In this document: piece by piece, positions 1-5,400 of the stretch
How positions within the stretch are numbered: position 1 is the stretch's first letter
Layout: each line of letters begins with the position of its first letter
NCBI GenBank assembly: GCA_017476965.1
Contig: JAFUXX010000086.1
Location: 1 to 5,490, forward strand
Length of the DNA: 5,490 bases
Direction of reading: 5' to 3'
Source of the DNA: Kiritimatiellia bacterium
Lineage (GTDB): Bacteria > Verrucomicrobiota > Kiritimatiellia > RFP12 > UBA3636
Notes under the pieces: model-generated
Database searches by the model: none
Seen by the model: the letters and a program-made list of their open reading frames with translations, nothing else
Told to the model about the DNA's origin: nothing
Translations under genes and position numbers: made by a program

Positions 1-77
1 CGGCGCGTCGCGCACTGGAAGTTGGCGTAGCCGCGCCTGTCCGCGCCTGTCCGCGCCGCGCCGCGCGGCGGCTCCAA
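1..77. repeat. GC-rich operon tail with 10-bp tandem repeat and GC palindrome
   Basis: This short stretch lies downstream of the dinB stop codon. Positions 31-57 hold a tandem repeat of the 10-mer CCGCGCCTGT: two exact copies followed by a partial third (CCGCGCC). Positions 59-70 are a perfect 12-bp palindrome, CGCCGCGCGGCG, close to the dinB stop. Transcribed from dinB, the palindrome could form a short GC hairpin, but no U-tract follows, so it is not a recognisable intrinsic terminator. No gene can be supported here. Confidence 0.5.
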
Positions 78-1265
78 TCAGCCCTTGTCGCCGCCGAAGC
101 CGAGCGACACCGATGCGCCGAATTTGGACCGCACGGAATCGACCGCGCGGAAAAGCGCGTCGCGGCGTCCGGCCAGCGCCGCCGCGGGGTCCGCGCCGAA
201 GAGGTCGCCCTCCCGGTCCGGCGGCGTTTCCGTGAAACCGGCCACTCCGAACCCGACGAGCCGAACGGGCCTGCGCGGCATGGACTTGCGGAAGAGCGCG
301 AGCGCGGTTTCGCGGTACGTCATGTCGTCGCGGCTCGGCACCGGGAACTTCTCCTGTCGCGTGACGGTGCGGAAGTCGTCCGTGCGCAGCTTGAGCTTGC
401 CCGTCGCCGCCCACCGCCCCGCGGCGCGCACCTGCCGCGCGACGTCGGACGCGAGCTCCACGAGCGTCCGCTCCACGGCGGCGGCGTCCGATTCGTCTTC
501 GGGGAAAGTGTGCTCGCGCGAAATAGATTTCTCTTCGCGCTCGGTTTCGACGCGGCGCGGGTCGCGGCCGAACGAAAGCTCGGAGAGCGCTTCGGCCGCG
601 GCTTCGCCGAACCACGCCGCGAGGTGTTCGCGGCGCGTCTTCTGCACGTCGCCGATCGTCGTTATCCCGCGGAGCCGCAGCGCTTCGCCGAGTTTCTTGC
701 CCACGCCGAAAATCCGGCCGACGGAAAGCGGCGCGAGGAAGCGCGCGATTTCGTCCGGCGTGTCCGGAACGACCGTGAGGCCGTCCGGCTTGTCGAGGTC
801 CGACGCGAGCTTGGCGAGGAACTTGTTGGGCGCGACGCCGACGGACGCGGTGAGCCGCAGCTCGCGGGCGATGTCCGCCCGGATCGAGCGCGCGATCGAC
901 ACCGAATCGCCGAACACGAGCCCGGCGCCGGAGACGTCGAGGAACGCTTCGTCGCACGAAAGCCCCTCGACGAGCGGCGTGTAGCGCTCGAAGATGCGGA
1001 ACACGGCGGCGGACGCCGCATGGTACCGCTCGAAATCCGGGTAGAGGAAAACGCCCTGCGGGCAGAGCCGGTACGCTTCGCGCGACGGCATGGCGGAATG
1101 CACCCCGAACCTGCGCGCCTCGTAGGAGCACGTGGAAACCACTCCGCGCTCGTGCGGCCCGGCGCCGACTATGACGGGCTTGCCGCGCAACTCCGGCCTG
1201 TCGCGCTGCTCGACGGACGCGAAAAAGGCGTCCATGTCCACGTGCAGTATCGGCCGGGTCTCCAT
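78..1265 (-). CDS. dinB: DNA polymerase IV (Y-family translesion polymerase)
   Basis: A 395-residue Y-family DNA polymerase that copies past damaged template bases at low fidelity. Family motifs are intact. The N-terminal palm motif is HVDMDAFFASVE, with metal-binding D10 and the likely steric-gate residue F15 that excludes ribonucleotides. The second catalytic motif, LSCDEAFLDV, carries D105 and E106. SVGVAPNKFLAKLASDLDKP (141-160) is the classic palm/thumb segment. A helix-hairpin-helix-like GVGKKLGEALRLRGI lies at 187-201, and the little-finger signature KSISREHTF at 246-254. EGDLFG (352-357) resembles a beta-clamp-binding motif and is followed by the usual C-terminal D-x-x-R-x-K-F-G segment. 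The start at 1265 places the palm motif at the normal distance; the open frame extends upstream only as an overlap with the Nif3 gene. It is the last gene of the operon, 5 bp after the Nif3 stop, leaving no room for its own promoter or a LexA box. No good Shine-Dalgarno is seen. Length is slightly above the roughly 350 residues of E. coli DinB. Confidence 0.96.
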   Translation of the reverse strand: METRPILHVDMDAFFASVEQRDRPELRGKPVIVGAGPHERGVVSTCSYEARRFGVHSAMPSREAYRLCPQGVFLYPDFERYHAASAAVFRIFERYTPLVEGLSCDEAFLDVSGAGLVFGDSVSIARSIRADIARELRLTASVGVAPNKFLAKLASDLDKPDGLTVVPDTPDEIARFLAPLSVGRIFGVGKKLGEALRLRGITTIGDVQKTRREHLAAWFGEAAAEALSELSFGRDPRRVETEREEKSISREHTFPEDESDAAAVERTLVELASDVARQVRAAGRWAATGKLKLRTDDFRTVTRQEKFPVPSRDDMTYRETALALFRKSMPRRPVRLVGFGVAGFTETPPDREGDLFGADPAAALAGRRDALFRAVDSVRSKFGASVSLGFGGDKG

Positions 1266-1270
1266 CGGCG

Positions 1271-2071
1271 TCAGAACGGCAGGCCCATGTCCACGAACTC
1301 GGCTTCGATCCCGAATTTTCCGGCGATCCATTCCGCGACGGCGCGCGGCCCGAAGCGCTCGGTGGCGTAGTGGCCCGCCGCGGCGAAGTCGATGGGCTGC
1401 GCGAGGAGCGCGTTCCAGTCCTTGAGCCCGATTTCGCCCGTGAGGAAGCAGTCGATCCCGGCGTCGCAAGCCTGCGGGAACTCGTCCGCCCCGCCGCCGC
1501 TCACGACGCACGCGGTGCGCACTTCGCCCCTGCCGCCGTCGAACGCCTCGAACCGCCCGCCCGGGCAGATCGCGCGGAATTTCGCCTTGACCCCGGTCCA
1601 CGGCAGCGGCGCCGGGAAGCGGCCGCGCACGCCGATGCGGAAGCCGGCGTACTCCGCGAACGGTTCGACGTCCACGAGCCCGAGCGCGCGGGCGATGCAG
1701 GCGTTGTTGCCGAGGACGGGATGGGCGTCGAGAGGCAGGTGCGCGGCGTAGAGCGCGGTGCCGGATTTCACGAGCGGCGCGACGAGCGCGTAGTTCGCGC
1801 CGGCGATGCGCCGCAGCGAAGAGCCCCAGCTTATGCCGTGGTGGACGAAAAGCATGTCCGCCCCGCGGCGCGCGGCCTCTTCGTAAAACGCCACGGAGGC
1901 GTCCACCCCGCAGCAGACTTTCGCCACGCCCTCCGGCGCGCCCCAAACCTGGAGGCCGTTGTTGGAGGGGTCGCCCTGGAAGCGGGCGAGCCCGAGCTCC
2001 GCGTCGAGCGCCGCGACGATTTCGCCGAGCGGCACGCGCCTCCGCGCGCCGTTTTCCGCGTTCTTGCTCAT
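1271..2071 (-). CDS. Nif3/YbgI family dinuclear metal centre protein
   Basis: A 266-residue protein of the Nif3-like family (DUF34; E. coli YbgI, often labelled GTP cyclohydrolase I type 2). Members form toroidal hexamers with a two-metal site per subunit; the physiological reaction is not settled. Visible motifs are SNNGLQVWG (37-44 region), DMLFVHHG with H77/H78, YAAHLPLDAH with D115, FLTGE (209-213) and AGHYATE with H234/E238. The spacing of H77, H78, D115, H234 and E238 matches the known metal ligands of YbgI (H63, H64, D101, H215, E219) in the HH-to-D and H-to-E intervals. It is the compact form, without the PII-like insert of longer members. The start at 2071 overlaps the nrdG stop as ATGA, implying translational coupling; a start 21 codons further upstream is possible in frame but would run into nrdG with no family similarity. 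A GGAG about 13 nt upstream is too distant to be a convincing ribosome site. The placement with nrdDG suggests a role in metal or nucleotide metabolism, but this is only inference. Confidence 0.93.
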   Translation of the reverse strand: MSKNAENGARRRVPLGEIVAALDAELGLARFQGDPSNNGLQVWGAPEGVAKVCCGVDASVAFYEEAARRGADMLFVHHGISWGSSLRRIAGANYALVAPLVKSGTALYAAHLPLDAHPVLGNNACIARALGLVDVEPFAEYAGFRIGVRGRFPAPLPWTGVKAKFRAICPGGRFEAFDGGRGEVRTACVVSGGGADEFPQACDAGIDCFLTGEIGLKDWNALLAQPIDFAAAGHYATERFGPRAVAEWIAGKFGIEAEFVDMGLPF

Positions 2072-2652
2072 GCCGAAACGGGCTCCACGCGCGCCTCGCC
2101 GTTTTCGCCGATCCACGCCGGATCCTGCGTCCACCTCGCGGCGCCGGCGGCGAGGGACGCCGGCACGTCGATGATGCGCTGGTTGGAGCTGCCGCGGAAA
2201 AGCAGCAGCCTGTCCGCGCGGTTGCGGACGAACGGGCCGTCCACCATCACGTCCACCGAGCGCAGGAGGCGCATGACGCCGGCGTCGGTCTTGCCGCGCT
2301 CCAGCAGGGCCTCGAACGTGTAGCCCGTGTAGACGGCGATGTCGTAGCGCGGGCGGAGCATTTCGGCGAGATCCGCGAGGGCGTCAGCCTGGGCGAACGG
2401 CTCGCCGCCGGAGAACGTGACCCCGGTGTCGAGAACGGTGTCGAAAATCCTGTCGCGCACCTGCGCGGGCGTGACCTCCTCCCCGCCCTCGAACGGCCAG
2501 GTCTGCGGATTCTGGCAGCCGGGGCAGTGGTGGGGACAGCCCTGCACGAACACGACGCAACGCAGGCCGGGTCCGTCCGCGATGCCGTCGCGGTCGAACC
2601 CGGCCAGGCGTAGCGTGCGCCCCTTCGCGGCGCTAGGCTCCGGCTCCGCCAT
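2068..2652 (-). CDS. nrdG: Anaerobic ribonucleotide reductase activating protein (radical SAM)
   Basis: A 194-residue radical-SAM activase. It uses a [4Fe-4S] cluster and S-adenosylmethionine to abstract a hydrogen from the C-terminal glycine of NrdD, forming the glycyl radical needed for ribonucleotide reduction. The cluster motif is CPHHCPGC, the canonical CX3CX2C, with C39, C43 and C46. It is preceded by DGPGLRCVVFVQG (26-38) and followed by QNPQTW (47-52), as is usual in NrdG. The SAM-binding GGEP motif is at 82-85 and DVMVDGPF at 134-141. RGSSNQRIIDVP (153-164) is also typical of the family. Length is close to the 150-200 residues usual for the family, with an N-terminal extension of about 12 residues before the first strand. 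The gene starts 20 bp inside the 3' end of nrdD and shares 4 bp with the Nif3 start, so it is surely cotranscribed with both. There is no Shine-Dalgarno; translation probably depends on ribosomes leaving nrdD. Confidence 0.96.
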   Translation of the reverse strand: MAEPEPSAAKGRTLRLAGFDRDGIADGPGLRCVVFVQGCPHHCPGCQNPQTWPFEGGEEVTPAQVRDRIFDTVLDTGVTFSGGEPFAQADALADLAEMLRPRYDIAVYTGYTFEALLERGKTDAGVMRLLRSVDVMVDGPFVRNRADRLLLFRGSSNQRIIDVPASLAAGAARWTQDPAWIGENGEARVEPVSA

Positions 2653-4993
2653 CGCCGGAAAGTCCGTGCTTGACGCGGTCGTGTTCCTCGGCGCGCTTGG
2701 CGTCGTTGAACCGGTCGAGCGTCCCGACGAGGTAGCCGGTGATGCGGCGGATGCGTTCGAACTTGATCAGTTCGTCGCTTTCGCGGCGGCCGCACTTGGG
2801 GCAGACGTCGCCGATCACGCCGTTGTAGCCGCAGACGGGGTCGCGGTCGACGGGGTGGTTCACGGAGCCGTAGCCGATCCCGGCGTCGTGCATCGCGCGG
2901 ATCACGGACTCGAACGCCTTGACGTTGCGGGCCATGTCGCCGTCGAGCTCGACGTACGTGATGTGGCCGGCGTTGGTGAGCGCGTGGTACGGCGCCTCCT
3001 TGCGGATCTTGTCGATCGCGGAAATCTTGTAGTACACCGGCACGTGGAAGGAGTTGGTGTAGTACTCGTGTTCCGTCACGCCGGGGATGATGCCGTAGCG
3101 CTTCTTGTCCATGCGGATGAAGCGGCCGGAGAGGCCTTCGGCGGGCGTCGCGAGGCAGGTCCAGTTGAGCTTCGTCTTGCGCGCCATGCCGTCGCAGAAT
3201 TCGCGGATGTGGCGCACGATCGCGAGGCCCTTCTCCTGCATCTCGTCGCTTTCGCCGTGGTGGCGGCCGTAGAGCGACACGAGCGTTTCGGCGAGGCCGA
3301 TGAAGCCGATCGAGAGCGTGCCGTGCTTGATCACCTCGCGGACTTCGTCGTTCCAGTGCAGCTTGTCGCTGTCGAGCCACACGCCCTGGCCCATGAGGAA
3401 CGGGAAGTTCTTCACCTTGCGGCGCGCCTGGATTTCGAAGCGGTCGAGCAGCTGCTGCGCGACGAGCGCGAGCATTTCGTCGAGGCCCGAGAAGAACTTC
3501 TTTTCGTCGCCGTGCGCTTCGATCGCGAGGCGCGGCAGGTTGATCGACGTGAACGAGAGGTTGCCGCGGCCGGGGCTGATGGCGCGGTCCGGGTCGTGCA
3601 CGTTGGCGAGCACGCGCGTGCGGCAGCCCATGTAGGAAACCTCGGTCTCCGGGTGGCCGGGCTTGTAGTACTGCAGGTTGTACGGCGCGTCGACGAACGA
3701 GAAGTTCGGGAAGAGGCGCTTCGCGCTCACGCGGCACGCGAGCTGGAAGAGGTCGTAGTTCGGGTCGCCAGGGTTGTAGTTCACCCCGTCCTTGACGCGG
3801 AAGATCTGGATCGGGAAGATCGGCGTTTCGCCGCGGCCGAGGCCCTTCTCCGTGGAGAGCAGCAGGTTGCGCACTATCATGCGCCCCTCGGCGCTCGTGT
3901 CCGTGCCGTAGTTGATCGAGGAGAACGGAGTCTGCGCGCCGGCGCGGCTGTGCATCGTGTTGAGGTTGTGGATCAGCGCCTCCATCGCCTGGTACGTCGC
4001 TTCGTCCGTCTCGCCCGCCGCGGTCTTGCGGGCGTACGCGACCGCCTTGTCGAGCGCCGCTTCCGGCAGGCCGGGCGCGGCGGCGAGGACGTCAGCGCGC
4101 AGCGCGGCGTCGAAGAGCGGGGAGCCGCCGATGCGCGGCTTTTCGCCGGAGCGCGCTTCGGCGGTGGCGAAGAGCGCCTTCATGCGCGCGGCGTCCGGCA
4201 CCTCGGCGCCTTCGGGCGCGAGGAGCGAAAGCGCCTCCGCGAGGTCGACGCGGAACCGCTTCGCGAAAGTCTTGGCGACTCCGGGCGCGAGGCCGCGGTC
4301 GAACTGCGCGATGGACTGCCCGCCGTGCTGGTCGTTCTGGTTGGACTGGATGGCGATGCACGCGAGCGCCGCGTACGAGCGGATGTCGTTCGGCTCGCGC
4401 AGGAAGCCGTGGCCGGTGGAGAACCCGCCGTGGAAAAGCTTGAGCAAGTCGATCTGGCAGCACGTCATCGTGAGCGCGTAGAAGTCGAAGTCGTGGATGT
4501 GGATCCACCCTTCGCGGTACGCGCGGGCCTGCTCGGGGCGAAGCAGGAACTTTTCGTTGTACTCCTTTGCCGCGGTCGCGCCGTACTGCAGCATCGTGCC
4601 CATCGCGGAGTCGCCGTCGACGTTCGCGTTGTCGCGCTTGAGGTCGCTCTCCTTCGAGTCGCGCGACGTGATTTCGTCGAAGACGTGCATGAGCTGCGAA
4701 TTCTTCTCGCGCGTCCTCGTGCGGTCCGCGCGGAAGAGGCGGAACGAGCGCGCGACGTCCTCCCAGCCGGCTTTGGCGAGAGCCTGTTCGACCGCGTCCT
4801 GCACTTCGTCGACGCTCGCGGTGCCGTCGTGCGAAATGGCGGAAAGGGCGTCGCTCACGCGGACGCCGACGCTGGCGGCGGAGGAAATGTCGGAACGGCC
4901 CGTGTCGCGCATCGCGCGCTCGACGGCGCGGACGATCTTCGACTCGTCGTACGAGTCGCGGCGGCCGTCGCGCTTGAGGATTTCGGTGACCAT
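2633..4993 (-). CDS. nrdD: Anaerobic (class III) ribonucleoside-triphosphate reductase
   Basis: A 786-residue glycyl-radical enzyme that reduces ribonucleotides to deoxyribonucleotides without oxygen. Residues 3 to about 92 form one ATP-cone allosteric domain (VTEILKRDGRRDSYDESKI), which senses ATP/dATP. The catalytic barrel follows: C178/C179 in TCCQIDLLKLF, NLNTMHSRAGAQTPFSS (343-359), and YMGCRTRV with C457, the likely thiyl-radical cysteine. GRGNLSF has N478, 21 residues after C457, the same offset as C290 to N311 in phage T4 NrdD, which points to a formate-using enzyme. The C-terminal metal site has C721, C731 and C734, but D718 stands where a fourth cysteine is common. The radical glycine is most likely G753 in RITGYLVGTLDRFND. 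The start at 4993 was chosen because the ATP cone begins there; the frame stays open for 70 more codons with no family similarity. It is the first gene of the operon. A segment near 255-325 is Ala-rich and seems longer than usual. Confidence 0.97.
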   Translation of the reverse strand: MVTEILKRDGRRDSYDESKIVRAVERAMRDTGRSDISSAASVGVRVSDALSAISHDGTASVDEVQDAVEQALAKAGWEDVARSFRLFRADRTRTREKNSQLMHVFDEITSRDSKESDLKRDNANVDGDSAMGTMLQYGATAAKEYNEKFLLRPEQARAYREGWIHIHDFDFYALTMTCCQIDLLKLFHGGFSTGHGFLREPNDIRSYAALACIAIQSNQNDQHGGQSIAQFDRGLAPGVAKTFAKRFRVDLAEALSLLAPEGAEVPDAARMKALFATAEARSGEKPRIGGSPLFDAALRADVLAAAPGLPEAALDKAVAYARKTAAGETDEATYQAMEALIHNLNTMHSRAGAQTPFSSINYGTDTSAEGRMIVRNLLLSTEKGLGRGETPIFPIQIFRVKDGVNYNPGDPNYDLFQLACRVSAKRLFPNFSFVDAPYNLQYYKPGHPETEVSYMGCRTRVLANVHDPDRAISPGRGNLSFTSINLPRLAIEAHGDEKKFFSGLDEMLALVAQQLLDRFEIQARRKVKNFPFLMGQGVWLDSDKLHWNDEVREVIKHGTLSIGFIGLAETLVSLYGRHHGESDEMQEKGLAIVRHIREFCDGMARKTKLNWTCLATPAEGLSGRFIRMDKKRYGIIPGVTEHEYYTNSFHVPVYYKISAIDKIRKEAPYHALTNAGHITYVELDGDMARNVKAFESVIRAMHDAGIGYGSVNHPVDRDPVCGYNGVIGDVCPKCGRRESDELIKFERIRRITGYLVGTLDRFNDAKRAEEHDRVKHGLSGDGGAGA

Positions 4994-5029
4994 GGATGGA
5001 AAGTTGTTTTGGGTTGTTGGAAAAAATCG
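4994..5029 (-). promoter_or_regulatory. nrdD translation start region without Shine-Dalgarno
   Basis: Read on the minus strand, the mRNA just before the nrdD ATG is rich in A, C and U and poor in G: after a run of six T it contains CCAACAACCCAAAACAAC and then TTTCCATCC. There is no GGAGG-like sequence in the usual -5 to -12 position. The composition is very unlike the surrounding GC-rich DNA and predicts an unstructured leader, as used for Shine-Dalgarno-independent initiation in several bacterial phyla. It supports ATG 4993 as the start. Confidence 0.5.
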
Positions 5030-5111
5030 TCTCCGCGCGAAAAACGCCGTCGCCGGATTTCCCGCCGTGCCCGGACGCCGCATGGACGTCGGAGGGGCGA
5101 AACGGACCCCG

Positions 5112-5140
5112 ATTGAATCACAGGGACGCCCCTTTTGCAA
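5112..5140 (-). promoter_or_regulatory. Possible nrdDG-nif3-dinB operon promoter
   Basis: On the minus strand, TTGCAA (5140-5135) is followed after 17 bp by TTCAAT (5117-5112). Each hexamer matches the sigma70 consensus at 4 of 6 positions. TGA immediately before the -10 gives an extended -10 (TGn). Transcription would begin near 5105, giving a leader of roughly 110 nt before nrdD. The -35 hexamer lies inside the 26-bp inverted repeat, so a bound regulator could block it. This is the best leftward candidate I see, but the hexamers are weak. Confidence 0.35.
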
Positions 5141-5154
5141 TAGCCGAAAAGGGG
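5129..5154. repeat. 26-bp inverted repeat, possible operator for the nrd operon
   Basis: The arms CCCCTTTT (5129-5136) and AAAAGGGG (5147-5154) are perfect 8-bp reverse complements around a 10-nt centre. Arm-centre spacing of 18 bp (under two helical turns) is compatible with a dimeric DNA-binding protein. It covers the -35 hexamer of the candidate nrdD promoter. It does not resemble the FNR site (TTGAT-N4-ATCAA) or the NrdR box, and no T-tract follows on either strand, so it is not a terminator. Confidence 0.5.
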
Positions 5155-5202
5155 AAACGGGCGGACATTTTCGTGCAAGTCGTTGAAAAACCGCAGGTTG
5201 CA

Positions 5203-5228
5203 CCCGAAATAAAAATTTTCGGGGCCCC
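5203..5228. repeat. AT-loop hairpin next to GGGGCCCC palindrome
   Basis: CCCGAAA (5203-5209) and TTTCGGG (5217-5223) are perfect 7-bp inverted arms around an AT-only loop, TAAAAAT. The right arm runs into the 8-bp palindrome GGGGCCCC (5221-5228). Neither strand has a U-tract after the stem and no gene ends nearby, so a terminator role is not supported. It may be a protein-binding site or an easily melted element. Confidence 0.4.
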
Positions 5229-5278
5229 TACCTGTAGCGGAACCCCGCCGCCCGCGGCGCAAGATGTAGCGTCCGCTA
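5229..5278. repeat. GC-rich block framed by TGTAGCG direct repeats
   Basis: TGTAGCG occurs at 5233-5239 and again at 5265-5271, 32 bp apart (about three helical turns). Between them CGCCGC (5246-5251) and GCGGCG (5254-5259) form a 6-bp inverted repeat with a 2-nt centre. The second copy is also part of a small palindrome, TAGCG-TC-CGCTA (5267-5278). The arrangement could be a regulator binding region or one copy of a dispersed intergenic repeat; the window alone cannot decide. Confidence 0.4.
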
Positions 5279-5282
5279 ACGC

Positions 5283-5327
5283 CCGATTTTTTGCGTTGCG
5301 CGTTTCAAAAAAATCGCCGATTTTTTG
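5283..5327. repeat. Direct repeat CCGATTTTTTG and 19-bp palindrome upstream of promoter
   Basis: CCGATTTTTTG occurs at 5283-5293 and exactly again at 5317-5327, 34 bp apart. The second copy overlaps the right arm of a palindrome: AAAAAATCG (5308-5316), a single C, then CGATTTTTT (5318-5326). The palindrome ends 3 bp before the -35 hexamer of the rightward promoter. The AT tracts could act as UP elements for RNA polymerase or as an operator. They stand out sharply from the GC-rich background. Confidence 0.55.
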
Positions 5328-5329
5328 GT

Positions 5330-5358
5330 TTGACCGGAGCGGTGCGTTCGCGTATCTT
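5330..5358 (+). promoter_or_regulatory. Sigma70-type promoter of the partial plus-strand gene
   Basis: TTGACC (5330-5335, 5 of 6 to consensus) and TATCTT (5353-5358, 4 of 6) are separated by exactly 17 bp. AT-rich tracts lie just upstream of the -35. Transcription would begin near 5365, leaving a leader of about 35 nt before the ATG at 5401. It is the clearest promoter in the window and shows that the region is divergently transcribed. Confidence 0.7.
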
Positions 5359-5400
5359 GTTTCCGTTTCCGCCTTTTTTCCGGACCAGCTAAAAACGACC

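Larger units (their letters stand above)
4994..5400. other. Divergent intergenic region, repeat-rich, no gene
   Basis: About 400 bp separate the starts of nrdD (leftward) and of the partial plus-strand gene (rightward). Frames are open across parts of it only because of the GC-rich composition; none shows family similarity or a credible start. It holds a possible leftward nrdD promoter, a 26-bp inverted repeat, a 21-bp AT-loop hairpin, a GC-rich block framed by TGTAGCG repeats, a 19-bp near-perfect palindrome with an 11-bp direct repeat, and a rightward promoter. No tRNA, known riboswitch core (including cobalamin) or canonical NrdR box was recognised. Confidence 0.7.

Noticed and set aside
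1..30. Possible C-terminal end of a plus-strand gene (RRVAHWKLA then TAG at 28-30)
   Set aside because: Nine codons cut by the window edge are too few to support a gene.
1266..1270. LexA/SOS box for dinB
   Set aside because: Only 5 bp separate it from the Nif3 gene, and no SOS-box-like palindrome was seen near the dinB start.
1266..1946. Upstream in-frame extension of dinB to 622 codons
   Set aside because: The extra part lies wholly within the Nif3 gene, is Arg-rich and without motifs; the palm motif of DinB begins right after the ATG at 1265.
2417..5116. Very long plus-strand open frame (899 codons) opposite nrdD and nrdG
   Set aside because: It mirrors the codon bias of the GC-rich genes on the other strand, is Arg/Val/Ala/Glu-rich with no recognisable domain, and nrdD/nrdG are unmistakable.
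4994..5203. 70-codon N-terminal extension of NrdD
   Set aside because: The ATP cone starts at the ATG at 4993; the extension shows no family similarity and covers the putative promoter and inverted repeat.
5100..5300. Cobalamin or other riboswitch upstream of nrdD
   Set aside because: No conserved B12-box or other known aptamer core was found on the minus strand.
5308..5326. AT palindrome as a bidirectional intrinsic terminator
   Set aside because: The usable stem would be only A-T pairs with a short loop, no gene ends nearby, and it adjoins a promoter.
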